From Lunularia cruciata (lineage: Eukaryota; Streptophyta; Marchantiopsida; Lunulariales; Lunulariaceae): a DNA stretch of 64,000 nucleotides. The stretch covers positions 34,229,465 to 34,293,464 of the forward strand of contig OX419762.1 in NCBI GenBank assembly GCA_948567375.1, written 5' to 3'. Shown in pieces: positions 35,609 to 47,888 of the stretch (position 1 is its first letter; every line of letters begins with the position of its first letter). The translations under genes and the position numbers were made by a program. The notes under the pieces were generated by a model that ran no database searches, was not told the DNA's origin, and saw only the letters and a program-made list of their open reading frames with translations.

Positions 35609-36349
35609 TGTAATACTTCAATGACAAGAGAAGAGAGAGAAACACAAATTACACACTCAACATTTGGTGCCCCAAAGGAGCACCTTCTCTTTATTATATA
35701 GACAAAGAGGATCTCCTTCAAGGAAGCTCCACCATAGGATTAGGCACATAGATAGGTGACATGTCAGCAAGCTCCACCCTTGGATTACTTACTTGGATGG
35801 GTGACATGTCAGTCTAGGTCCTATCTGGTTGGTCAAACAAGCTTTGACCAAAGGGAATCTTTTAGGGAATCTTCCTATAGGAGTCTCAAAATCACGTGAG
35901 TAAGGTATCATTGGAAAGCTCTTGATGAGACAAACCAGGGAGGAGGGAAGGACAGCCTTTTCTTTGTTGGGGAGGGGGGAATTTGCACATTCTTGAGGCC
36001 TAATTTATCTGTTTAGGCCTCCAAGATTGCCTTCAAAGATTTGAGGCATATTTTGGTTCCTACTCTATTAGTAGAAGTCCCCTTTTGGTGATGCCTCTTT
36101 CTGATCTGTTTAGTCCATCATGTGTAACATCCTTCCAAATGTTACTAAACCAATTCTCACCTTTAAATCATATGTCTGGCTATTGGTTCTAAGGTTCTCA
36201 AGTCTATTTTGGTTTCTGATCTATTAGTAGAAGTACTCTTTTGGTGATACTTCTATCTAATCTATTTTGACCATCATGTATAACATCATTCTAGATGTTA
36301 CCAAACCAAATTTCACATCTAGATCATATGGCTAGCTCTTGGTATTACA
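35609..36349 (-). mobile_element. Solo LTR, second family, inserted in gypsy 1
   Basis: In plus-strand order it begins TGTAATACTTC and ends GGTATTACA, 741 bp, with ATAGA at 35604-35608 and 36350-36354. It is the reverse complement of the copy at 39004-39691. Inside, a ~130-bp segment is tandemly doubled (about 36050-36165 and 36200-36310). No coding region. It has no internal element or partner LTR beside it. Confidence 0.8.
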
Positions 36350-36359
36350 ATAGAGCAAC

Positions 36360-38128
36360 TTCTCCTATCAATTGCCACTTATGCTTGATAGTGTCTATGA
36401 TGACATCATAGAACTCCTTGGCAATCCCAAAGATCTCCCAAAGAGTAAACTCTACCTTGGAATCAAGTACTCTCTCTTCTAGGACTCCTTTTAGGTTAGT
36501 AGCCGCTTCAATATCCGATTGAAGCTTGTAAGTGGATGGTTTACCCTTCTCCTTTACATTCACTAGTTTTTTATAATAAGAAGGTAAGATATCTTCCATG
36601 ACCTCCTCTTGTGAAGGTACCACTCCTTGCCTTTGGGGAGCACCCTCTTGAAGGAGTCTATCTTTCCTCAACTATCTCTTTATTAGTTGATCTCTCATCA
36701 CCAAACTCTATGTCGTCTCTCCTTTGCTTTTCTTCACTAAGAGCTTCATGTTGGTTTCATGCCAATTAGGCATGGAATGAAATGGTATCCACAAGATCAG
36801 CCCATTGAGTAGTATTCTCAATTTTTGTAGCCACTCACAATAGTTCTCATCTTGCAGTTTTCCCTTCTCCATTGTATGCAGAATATTGATCCACATGCTT
36901 CCCAAATCTACATGTTTCAGAAATGCTCACTCTCCATTTCCTACTAGCTCTACTCCATAGGTAGCAGCCTTGACTGATATGGTACCTTGTATTGATAAGA
37001 AATCCTTCAACAGCTTCCACATTCTCCCTATCCCAAAATTAGTTTTTAGGATTTCTCTCGTGTCTTTCAATGCAATTTTCCCATCTTTCCGAAATACCCC
37101 TCCTTGCTCAATAGTATCAGCAAAGTCACCACACTCCTTCCTGGTGTGTTCAATTCCATCACACCAAATTCACCTTTGTACATAGCCTTGCTTTGTCACC
37201 GTTCTGGTTTTAGAACTGCTTCCTTTCTCCTCTAACCTTGCCAACTTGACTTGCAAATCTCTCATCCCTTTCACCAAATCATCAATGGTGGTTTTTTGTA
37301 ATGGAATGGTGACAACTAGATTAGGGACAGTTGGTGCTATAGCACCAGGTATCATTGCTTGCCTTGGAGCCCTTGCAACCACTGGGGATGTTGCTTCCAA
37401 TCTTACCACCACCTTTTCCCTATGGTATTCTTGCTTGGCAAGAATACTCATGGCTTCTGGGACCTTCTTTCAATCAAATGTCAATCTACTATCCTCAGAA
37501 CCATCCTCTAGCAAGACCTCCAACCCCCTTTGTAGCTTACTATTTGTTGATTGAAGGAAAAACTCTACCTTGTCACTCTCAAGCGTGAGCTTCTCCATTT
37601 GAGACAATTGTGAATATTATCTCTCAAACTCCCAAAATAGCTTAGTTGCACTCAACCCCTTGGTAGCTTTGTTCACCCACTCCGTGAATGAATTTTTGGT
37701 TTACCCTATTTTCATCCTCCAAGCAGTACTCCTCCTTCAGATGAAAATAAAATTTCTTGCAACTACCTCCATGAGCTTGAATAATCTCCTTTACGTGTCA
37801 CAGAGCTCCTAGATAACTACAAGCTCAAATATAACTATCATCTCTTGTTCAAGAACCTTCTTGAGCTCCATCTCTCTTGAGTAATACTTCAGGTATTTTG
37901 AGATGTTCCTCCCATCAAATTGATCCAATACCTCACAACTGATTGCAAGGCTTTAGTAGCCAATGCCTCCTTATGTTCTACAATTTGTTGTTGTTGCATA
38001 TATAATGCAAATGCTTTGAACATTTGTGCTGTAGCTGGATCAAGCTGTAATGTGGGCAACTTTCCTGAGCTACTATCACCCATATCCCCTATGCTCTTAT
38101 CTGATCTCCTTTCCATGTCTACCAACAA
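36360..38128 (-). pseudogene. Gypsy 1 Gag remnant
   Basis: It begins MLVDMERRSDKSIGDMG and continues with QLDPATAQMFKAFALYMQQQ. A later open stretch (37451-37170) has TTIDDLVKGMRDLQVKLARL and then the zinc-knuckle segment and KDGKIALKDTREILKTNFG. This order matches Gag of gypsy elements with a WCD-type knuckle. Several breaks. Confidence 0.6.
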
Positions 38129-38187
38129 CCTCCTTCCTAACTCTCCACCCCATAAGTTTCATGTATAGTTCACCAAATATCATACTT

Positions 38188-38462
38188 TGCTTTTCTCTCT
38201 CTAGGAACACACAAGGTGCCTAGCTGTGGAGCCTATAGATAAGAGGTTGTAGATCAACCTATCCATACTAGTTTGAGTGCAAGTAGAACCCAACTAGTAG
38301 AACACTTCCTTCTAATTTATTTTTTTTGCTATCGAGTAGGGTAGAAACGGGTGACTTAACCTGCCATCATAACACACACTTCTAGTCTGCTGGTCATCAC
38401 TTCTACTGTTACCAAGGAGAAATAAAAAGCACTCCTAGAAGGAAAGAACCTAAGTGTAATAA
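38188..38462 (-). repeat. Gypsy 1 flanking repeat, probable 5' LTR
   Basis: Partner of 32569-32829. It lies about 60 bp beyond the Gag start. No convincing target duplication was found, so the pair could also be another element's repeat. Confidence 0.5.
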
Positions 38463-39003
38463 CCGCACACCAATCCAAACCAATTGGGCGTAGAAACAGG
38501 CATGCAAGCACGCAAAGGATCCAATCACAAAAATCCAACAACAACTCTCATTGTTTTTTTGTCAAAATTGAGCTTCAAAGCACTCTTGCTTTGTCATCAA
38601 GACAATTTCAACCTATACTCCAAGCATCCTCCAATATGTAATTCAGCCTTCACCCAATTTGTACTCTAAGTGGAGTGATCCTATGTCTGATTGACAAGGA
38701 AAATCCTATGTAACTCAGATAAGCACAATTTTCTCTTTGTAAATTGTATTTTAGTATTCTAGGATTCAATAGAAAGCCTATGAGATAAGCTTTTCAATGA
38801 TATAAAATAAGCCAAAATCTGATCACTACAGCTCTCCTGAAAAGCTCTCAAACTTTGCTGGTTTTCTATGATTTTTACCTTAATTTCAAAGTACCTAATT
38901 TAGGGTTTGCTCCTAGGTCTGGATAACTTTCCCTAGATTTTTGGATCAAAGGTGCATTTAATCCTCAAAACACTCCAAAAACCTAGAATCTTCAATCATA
39001 GAT

Positions 39004-39691
39004 TGTAATACCAAGAGCTAGCCATATGATTTAGATGTGAAATTTGGTTTGGTAACATCTAGAATGATGTTGTACATGATGGTCAAAATAGATCAAATAG
39101 AAGTATCACCAAAAGAGTACTTCTACTAATAGGGCAGAAACCAAAATAGATTTGAAAAACTTAGAACCAATAGCTAGACATATACTTTAAAGGTGAGAAT
39201 TGGTTGGTAATGTATGGAAGGATGTTACACATGATGGACTAAATAGATCAAAAAGAGGTATCACCAAAAGGGGACATCTACTAATAGAGTAGGAACTGAA
39301 ATAGGCCTAAAGTCTTTGAAGGCAATTTCAGAGTCCTAAACTGATGAATTAGGCCTCAAAAATGTGCAGATTCCCCCCAATGGAGGAAAGGTTGGCCTTC
39401 CTTCCCCCCTGCTTTGTCTCATTGAGAGCTTTCTAACGGTACCTCAAGCACATGATTTTGAGATTCCTACAGGAAGATTCACTAAAGATTCCCTCTGGTC
39501 AAAGCTTGTTTGACCAACCAGATAGGACTAGGACCGACATGTGACCCATACAAGTAAGTAATCCAAGGGTGGAGCTTCCTTGGAGGAGATCCTTGTTGTT
39601 TATATATAAAGAGAAAGTGCTCCTTTGGGGCATCGGATGATTGAGTAAAAAATTTGTGTTTTCTCTCTTCTCTTGTCCTCGGAGTATTACA
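39004..39691 (+). mobile_element. Solo LTR, second family
   Basis: It begins TGTAATACCAAG and ends GGAGTATTACA, 688 bp, flanked by TAGAT (38999-39003) and TAGAC (39692-39696). TATATATAAAG lies at about 39599-39609, near the end, as expected for a U3/R border. It has the same doubled ~130-bp segment (about 39045-39320) as its inverted partner at 35609-36349. Confidence 0.75.
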
Positions 39692-39696
39692 TAGAC

Positions 39697-40379
39697 ACAA
39701 CAATAGGAGAATTGACACTCAATCATGATAAATGCTCTACCGAGTTTACAATAGTATTTTTAGTAGAGTTTATTGCATCAACTCTCACTCTCCATAGACC
39801 CAAAGTCCACCAAAATTTTCACAATAGCTAGTGATGCCCTTGTTTGAACCTTTGTAAAGTTTAGTTTAACCCTAATCCAACTCTTAGCCTTAGATATGGA
39901 TCAATTCCTCAGCTGGGCTTACTTGTGAGCTATATAGACCCAGGTGTGCTTGATCCAAGACCCTGAATTGTCCATTTGAGGAATTCACATGAAACATCTG
40001 CATAGAAGTGTAAACCCTAACCACCAACAATACTGGAAATTTTTACAAGGTGATTTGGACCACAACTTCAAGAGTGACAAAATCTTCAAATCTGACCAGC
40101 ATCTCATCTCCAACTACTCACTTTCCAAAGCTTCAACTTCAATTGGCCAGATCTGATTTGAGATTGATCAAACCTATAATTTATTGATCTTAGCAATACA
40201 AGCACTCAGTCAAATCTCCAACCCAATTGACAGATCATGAAGATGTCCCATGAAGCTCTTTGAATCACCTATTTTGTGCTCCTAGGTATGAATTTTACTC
40301 CTTTGATTTAATTGATCATATCTCCCAAAGAATTGACTCAAATCACTAGATACTAGTCTTCAAATTATAGCCTATTAGC
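39697..40379. other. Unassigned stretch
   Basis: No gene, repeat or element end could be supported. Confidence 0.35.
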
Positions 40380-41003
40380 TCCTCTCTCCAACCGTGGTCT
40401 TTTCTCTTCAAATACCTTCCCCAAACTCCCTTGATGGTAAAACAACTCCCAACTTTTTCCTTGGAACCCAATCTCTTGCAATTTTGTCAATTAGCCTCTT
40501 CACTTTTTGACAAGTGGATCCCACAACTCCACCTTGAAGCTCATGAGTGAAAATGAGTCATTTTCCAACTACAAAAGCACATAGATTGTCAAGTTCTAGC
40601 TTGCTTGTAAGTAAGTACTGGAAGGACAATAGGATCTGGGTCCTCCATCATTGACTCTGTGAATACTGCCCCAAAATATGCCACCATCCAATCCCAAAAG
40701 CCATCATAGTGTAGAATCTGAAGTGTGATGAGAAAAGGAATTGGGGGTGGAAAATCAGGAGCATGGGATATCTTCCACTCAATTGCTCTCTCTGCTGCTC
40801 GGCCTCCATGCTCTGCTACTACTCTCACTCTCAATGTCCTCTTGCTTGAGACTCCTCCAACTAAAACACACCTTCCTTTCAACTCTCCACGACCTATATA
40901 TAAAAGAACCCTCAAAGAAGACAATACCATAATCCATGTGGCCAATCATATACATGTACATAGATTGCTCACATTGCAATAGCTTAACCATGGGATCCGT
41001 CAT
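40380..41003 (-). pseudogene. Unassigned coding-like remnant
   Basis: Two overlapping minus-strand frames have protein-like composition. One (40945-40589, 118 codons) includes VVAEHGGRAAERAIEWKISH and APDFPPPIPFLITLQILHYD, followed by WDWMVAYFGAVF. The other (41003-40779) precedes it. Downstream the frame continues in a charged, coiled-coil-like manner to about 40390. I do not recognise the family. The globular-then-charged order recalls the other element-borne proteins in this window. It is not intact. Confidence 0.4.
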
Positions 41004-41229
41004 ACAACCTACTCCGCTAATGTGTAGATAAACTTTGCTAATTTACTTTTCCATGGCTATGCAAACCACAACACAACATTGTGATGCTCTTGAGAAAAAT
41101 TTTTGGAAGACAAAAAGAAAACTCTTGCTTAATTTGCTCTACAAAAGAAGGAAAAAGGTTAGAAGATCTTTGGCCAGATTTGGAGCATTGATTTCCAATC
41201 CAAAACCCCAATTACATCCAGTATAATGC

Positions 41230-43320
41230 AAAGAATTCACATTACCATGCTCCACTTAAGGGATCAATTCTTATGGAATTTGGTCAAGGAGAAACTCTCT
41301 TGGAAGTTTTTTGAAAAAGAAGCCATAATATTTGCTCAAATAGCTCCAAAACCTTGACAAAACTCTCTTTTCATCAAGATCAACCCTCATCTAATCAACC
41401 ACTAGGAAATTTGGAAGAAGAGGGCTTGTAAGAGAATTTGGATAATATCAATCCTTTGCATAAGAGGACTGATATTTTGGATCCCAAACCAGATCTAGTT
41501 GAAGAAGATCATTTTGAAGAGGAAAACACATAGCTCAAATATAGAGAAGTTCTTTTGAAAGAAGAAACTACTAGCACAATGAAGACAACATCCAAACAAC
41601 TTTGTGAAGGGATTTGAGTCTCTCATTATCACCATCAAAGAGGATCCATATGTGGATATACTTTGGGTTTTTTTGAGTCTATGCAAACAAATGCATGAAG
41701 TTGGTTCTTCCATGCCAAGCAAATTGTTGCCAATATTGTGAAATGGCCAATACTTTGACAAATTAATTAGACAAATCTCTAGATTATTTAAGGTGGCAAA
41801 TACATTTGCCTCATAATCTAAAGAGGAGAACAGATAAGAAACTTTATGATTACACAATAAGGTTTCAAAACTTTTGAGTAGAATTCTAGGCCAAGGCAAT
41901 GTCTTGTTTTATTTGGATGCCCAAGGAGTGTCTTGGTTCTTGGGAGGATTACTTATGGAACTTTGTGTCTTTGTCAAAAAGTAAGAGCATGATATCTTAG
42001 CAACAGTTATGAAGTCTATTAAGTTGCACAAATTGGCTTGCTTGAATCCTTTGGGAAGACATCATTGGTCCTAAGATCAAGGAGGAATACAAAGAAGATG
42101 AAGAAGAGGTCATTCCAAATATTGCTCTCTTTGTTATTAGATTGGAGTAGCTCTTCTTCCTTGGTTGGATTGTCCTCATCCAAAGACAAGAAAGTTCAAA
42201 GGAAGAAACTTCAAGGATAATGGAGGCAAAAGGTAATCTTATCTCTTAAGAACTACACAAAGATAGAAAGTAAGCTAGAGGAATTGAACAAAGACTTTGT
42301 AGACTTTAAAGTCCAAATGATTGAAGCAAAGGGAAGACAAAGACCTCCTTCCTACACAAATCCTAACATCTAGTGCACTACCTATGGCCATGCAAAGAAT
42401 GAATTCTTGACTTTACACCAAGACATATGGTAGCAAATTGTCCTTAGTACCTTACTCAAAACCTCCAATAAGGTTCGTATTGATGTTGAACTCTACAAAG
42501 ATTGACACAAATATCTATCATATTTGTGTCAATTGTGTTACCTTGGAGGAATCCGTAAAAGAAAACTTATTGTCTACTAAGAAAGGGAAATAGCTGGACT
42601 TGGAAGTGCATTGAGTAGAAATATGGTCGGGGAAGAAGGTGAAAAAGGAAATCATGTCTTTGGAGCCATTTTTCTCTTTGGGCCATAGAACCAAACGTAT
42701 TTGGTACAAGGAGGTTCTTTCAAAGAAGGAAACAAAACTCCTAGAGAAGGCCAATGCAAAGAAATAGCAAGACAAGGTAAAAGCCAGAGTATTTTGAGCT
42801 ACAAAGACAATTGGATTGGCAAAACAACTTGCAATTTCTTCTTTGATTGTTTCACAAATGTTTAGGAAGAAGCGTGTGTAGCATGTTTGAGCAAGATTGA
42901 ATGGGTTTACGGGTCTTATCCAAGTTGAGGAATTACTTCATGAAGAGCTCAAGAAGGTTCAGCTTAGAGTATTGAGTAAAGCGGACCTTTTTGGAGAACC
43001 TCCTTGATTAATATTTTGAAGCAAGTAACAAAACCAGCAACAAACAAAGTAACCACAAAGGAGATTCTTCCAAAGAATACTATCCCAAAGAGGAGATCAC
43101 TTTGGCAAAAAAAGGCGACATCCTTACTTTATGTGCCTCAATTTAACATTGTTTCGGATCTAGCATTCATCAAGGTAAATATTACCTTCAAACAATTATG
43201 GGAAGGCAAAAAGTTGTATAATAAGCAACTTGCTATTATACTCAAATGTATGGAGGGAGTGAAGCACAATTACTTGCATGTTATATATTGTATTGAACAT
43301 GAAGACTAAGGTTCACTAGA
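41230..43320 (+). mobile_element. Gypsy-type Gag remnant
   Basis: Scattered plus-strand frames show Gag-like parts: a capsid-like region near 41700-42000 (LPIL...NGQYFDKLIRQISRL), a knuckle-like stretch near 42370, and at 43004-43309 a segment (FNIVSDLAFIKVNITFKQLW) that matches the region just before the protease in gypsy Gag-Pol. No pol follows. It is heavily decayed, with many breaks. LTRs were not found. Confidence 0.4.
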
Positions 43321-43544
43321 AGTTAATGTTAAGATTTCTTAATGTATAATAAGGTAAGTCCTAATCTATTTAGGGTTTGGGGTTAACGTGATGATAGGGT
43401 AAACAACACATTGGTTGGGATTTTTCAAATTTGAATCAACTCCTTTCATCTTGAGGTTTGCTGATCAATACCAAAGTAGACAATGGTGCTCCTATTTCTT
43501 AAAAAAATGCTTTTGTTGATCTTATTAGGCTTAAGTGCTAGAGA

Positions 43545-44040
43545 ACCACTAGGACTGATGGAAATACTTGGAGAAGTGCCTCAAATGGAGAGGTACTTGG
43601 AGGAATGATCTTGGCAAGCTAGGATGGGAATAACACTTGGAGTGATATAGGACAATTCTGAGTAAGTGTAGGCAAGTCTACTTGCAGGATGAGAAGCACT
43701 CAAAGAGGTGTAGAATGACCTCGAGTGCTTGAGGATGTTTAGCACTTGGGGTGATGTAGGATAATCCCAAATGCTAATAGGACAAATGAGTTTAGAGGCC
43801 ACATGAGTTACATCACCAAGTGTCATGGTGGCAAGCAAAGATATGTCCCAAAGGAGATGAAAAGCACTTGGAGAAGTGTAGAATGACCTCAAATGCTTGA
43901 GGATAGAACAACACTTAGAGTGTTGAGGGATTATTTGGAGTGCTTGTAGGAGATGCAACACTTGGAGTGCCAACAAGTGAGGCATATAGGCCCAAGTACA
44001 AAGTGTCACCATGGCACTTGGACTAAAGTGCCATCACAAT
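43545..44040. repeat. Degenerate repeats of a GCACTTGG-bearing unit
   Basis: A ~185-bp unit with AGCACTTGGxGTGATxTAGGA and then GTGTAGAATGACCTC and GAGTGCTTGAGGAT occurs at about 43626-43740 and 43741-43925. A third partial unit follows. Shorter GCACTTGG and its complement scatter through to 44600. It lies in the front part of the 43.5-49.1 kb relic. Confidence 0.5.
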
Positions 44041-46042
44041 TTTCACTTGCCGCCGATGGCACTTACCTCCAATTGCACTTGCCACCAAGGATTATTAGCT
44101 ACAAGATAACCATTGATACTTTGTAGGCAAGTGTGATGTAAGAGAAATGGGTTTGCAAATTGATTGTTGGCACGTGGGAGAAGACTTAGCAAAGGTCTTT
44201 GCTTGTGTAATAGTGAGTGCCCACCAACTCTGTAACCATTGGAGTGCTGAGGAATGACTAAGAATGGGTGTATAAATTGAAGTGCTTGGCCTACAATGGT
44301 ACTTTTTGCAAATCTAACTATCTACTTAGCTGATCAAATAATGTCTTGCAAATTTTTTTAAGTGAGTACTTAGAGTTGTTTTGAGAATAGCACTTGGTGC
44401 AATCTCAATTACTCAAAGTGAAGTGAGGCACTCAACGTAGTGGATCAGTGATTTGTAGCCAACTTTTGTGTGCTGGAACCTTGGAAGTCACTCCAAAGGA
44501 TTATAGGAAGGCACTTGAGGCTATCCTTAGCTCCCTTGATGCAAACAGATAGGTAGCATATTGAAGGATGGATGTGATTAGAAGTAAGCACTTGGGATTC
44601 CTACTTTGGAATCAGGAGTTGTTTGACTTCCATATGATCCATGATATGAAAGGCAAGCAAGAGAAAACTTTAGGAGGAATGAGAGGTAACCCATTGAACT
44701 AGACAAAGGACCATTGGAAAATAGTACTCAGCCTGGATGCTAGGGTTGCAAGAGCCATGACTATTGATAGTAAATTTGCAACAAGGAGCTAACCTCTAAA
44801 GTCAAGAGCCACTTTAATAGCAAGCGCTCTAAGAGTAATGGATGGAGTGTATCTAATTATAGACACCTTGGCCAAAGAGCTATTGTAGAAGCAATTATGA
44901 AGCTCTTCAAACAAAAAAGAACCACCTACTTGACCAATGGCCAAACAGTGTTCTTTGATTACATGCATGCAAGAGAGCTTGTAGATTGGACAAAGATGTT
45001 TGAGACGCAATGCAAGCTCTTGCACCAAGACTTTGAAGACCAAGGAGGAGCAACCCACATTGCGCCTTTTGCTGTGCACTACTACATGGGGATGATCTTC
45101 TAAAAAAGAAGAAGTTTCCTCCACATTTTCATCTTGCAAGTTATTTAGAATGCAACGGGAAGGACTACACTGATTGCCAAGTATTGGCTAGCTGATGCTA
45201 AGTTTGTAAAGATATGCCAATTTGTGCCTCTAGATGAAGAATTGCCCTTGCCAAAGGCTCCAAAGAGGAAGAATACCACACCAAAGAAGAAGCCACTTCC
45301 TCCGACAAAGAAGTTGAAGGCAAGTGCCTAGATTGTTGAAGTTCACTCTTCAAAAGATGAGGCCAAGGACACTAAAATGGATGAAGATGAGGACAAAGAG
45401 GAGCAAGGATAATTCACTCTACAAGGATCAACTTCCACTTCAAGAGACAATGATGAAGGAGAAGAAACTTGGGAAGATGCCTAATTTGCTCTACAAGTGC
45501 AGGACCAAAACATGGACAAGGGCAATGTGAATGAAGAGCACATGATGAAATAAGCAATAGTACTCGAGCATGCACCATTGAGTCTAGATGTGTAGGAAGA
45601 GGAATCTACAATGGAGATTTAGGATTGGGCCTAGTGCTTGAAGGATCAAGAACTTTGGTGAAGAAGAGAAGAGGAGGCCAAGGGATTGCACAAAAGACAA
45701 GGATTGTGTCACTAACAATGCCAAAGAAGAGGAGGAAGTAGATATTGTAACTAATATTCTTGAAGATGTACCCAAAGTGCAGATCAAATTGCAAGAGACA
45801 CCAACAAAGTTCCAAGTTGGTGCAGGTGTAGGAAGGCTCAAGCTTCATCATCCATTTGGTGTGCACTACTCTACAATTATTGGAGGTGTTGCGGCCTTAG
45901 TACCAAGCCAAATGCCTTGATGTGATGGACTACACTACTCTGATCAAATCCATGCATAAGCATGTCTACAATCAAAAGGCAAGAGAAGACTTGGTGAAGG
46001 ATAAGGCAGCAAATGCTAGAGATCTGTACTAGGTAGAGGATT

Positions 46043-46047
46043 TAAAG
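46043..46047. repeat. Target duplication TAAAG of copy D, left
   Basis: TAAAG is repeated at 47889-47893, directly beyond copy D. Confidence 0.8.
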
Positions 46048-47888
46048 TGTGACAACCCAGAAAATATCACTTTTGTGGTAATCGGGTAAGTAAAGTTTGT
46101 TCCCGCAGAGATACGATTCAGAATTGGTCAAATACAAAGTCAAAAGTCACAATTGTAGTTCTTCTTGATGGCTTCTTTAATCTCTCAGGTAGAAACTACA
46201 CCCAGAAGAGAGTAACAAGCTCACAATCTTGACAACTTGTCACGAATACACACACATAATCACATCATAGCAAATTCTGTCCAAACAACTCTTGATTGTG
46301 ATGATTCAGATTCTCCCAAAGACGGCACTTCACTGCGAAGAACAATTTTGCCTCAGAATTGTGTTCTACCCCTCCACTAAAGGCACAAATTCCTCGATCA
46401 AAATTGCTTCACATCAACTTCATGCTGCACTCACAAATGCAGAATACTACCAACACTACAATTCCTCTCAGATCTGTCAAGGCATTGCTCCGATGCACTT
46501 CACTCAAGATCAAACACATAGAATGAAGATCAAGGCTGTAGATTCCAACATCCACAGACACACTGACTTGCTCTTTTGAATTCTCCACACACTCACAACT
46601 ACACACATGAAATTGACAATCGGAATTAAGCTTAAGCAACGAGTATTGAGAACAACACTTCACTTTATCTATCTTCAGAAATTTGAATACTGAACAACAT
46701 CATATTGCAAATGCTCCACTTAAATACTAAAGCAAATGGTAGACTTGCCTACCTAGGCACCGCTTCCTAACATCTCTTCCTACTTGCAAATCCCAAGTGA
46801 CAATCTATCTCTTCATATCTGCCTCTTCTTATCTCAAAATTGGCACTTATCCCGATCCGATGTCTACCTCATCATCGGCTTCCAAACCCGATGATCTTCC
46901 TACTATTTCTCCTTCTTCGAGTATGGCTAATTCTACCAATTCCTTCACTAATTCTACTACTTCTACACTAGGAACTACAATTGAGCTCATGAGTGACTTA
47001 TCTAACTCTTTATCTCCTAACCCACCCTTCTCTAATGTATCAATGATCAAGTCCGATGACACTTGTACTCCTATTTCTGCAACATCGGGTCTAATTACAA
47101 TCAATTCCTTTGCTAATTCTACTATATCCTCATCACAAATTGTAATTGAAAGCATGTGTACACTATCTACGCCTTCAATTTGTAACCCACTTTCCTCTAA
47201 TCACTCATGTTATTGACCCGAAGACACTTACAATCTGATCTTGCACTTCAGGTTTATTCACTATTGCTACTTCTCCTTCAATTCTTGTTCCATCTTCAAT
47301 CAAAACTGAAATTGAAGTCACGGGTATCCTAACTATCTATTCCTTCTCTATCCTAACTCTCTCTAATGCCTCTGGCAAGATTCCCAAATTCATCTTCATT
47401 GCACTCCAAAGTCCAACTATCTCAGATATAGTCATCTTTATCTTGAGTCAAAGAAGCTTCTAACCCGAAGTTGTGTAAACCCAAAGTCCGAAGTCCAAAG
47501 TCCGAAGACACTAAACTACTTTGTACAGTTACTCCCTAAACTTTAAATATTTGTAACTTCTTCTACAAACCTCCAAACTTTGCGATTTTGGTAGCAACGG
47601 AAAGCCTTGAATGAGATGCTTCAAACCAGATATAGCACTCTTGATTTGGACTTGTGAACATTGAGATATAGCCCCCGCAAGAATCTCGACCTGTAACTTC
47701 CATTCCTCCTTCAGGTCTGCACTCTTTCAATCGTGGCTGAGTCCGTCTTCATTTGACACAAAGTCTACTTCTTTGAGCTTGACCAAATACAAATTTCCTC
47801 TCATTTCTTCTCCATTTGGTTTCAATTTGGTTTCAGCAAGGCACTTCTTCTTCAAAACTCGTCCAAAATGAAAAATGTGGGTACCACA
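46048..47888 (-). mobile_element. Copy D: short form of the A-C LTR family
   Basis: In plus-strand order it starts TGTGACAACCC and ends GGGTACCACA, 1,841 bp, with TAAAG on both sides. The first 700 bp (R-U5 side) closely match copies A, B and E. The TATA-like box is at 46719-46726. Most of the coding region is absent, but the C-terminal part with IGVQVSS and DTLEK (minus strand, about 47155-46847) remains. Repeated TCCGAAG/CTTCGGA motifs lie at about 47470-47510. It has the same overall structure as copy E, but its own target site. Confidence 0.8.

Larger units (their letters stand above)
32569..38462 (-). mobile_element. Ty3/gypsy remnant 1
   Basis: Parts run on the minus strand. Gag is at about 38130-36360, with a CCHC-like segment (IWCDGIEHTRKECGD) near 37140. 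A protease-like segment lies near 35400 and linker sequence at 35340-34560. The reverse transcriptase is at 34163-33846 (KKNGAFRLIQYMQPMNRLTI, AIYSLGDVHSSYDQFQLAKG), RNase H at about 33500-33000, and an RNase H-integrase linker at about 32960-32840. No integrase follows. Instead a ~265-bp repeat stands there that also occurs beyond the Gag end, likely the LTR pair. The RT type resembles gypsy elements known from non-seed plants and gymnosperms (inference). It is broken many times and split by a solo LTR at 35609-36349. Confidence 0.7.

Noticed and set aside
44789-45139. Minus-strand 116-codon frame
   Set aside because: The plus strand here encodes the conserved N-terminal domain of the A-family relative, so the minus frame is a shadow.
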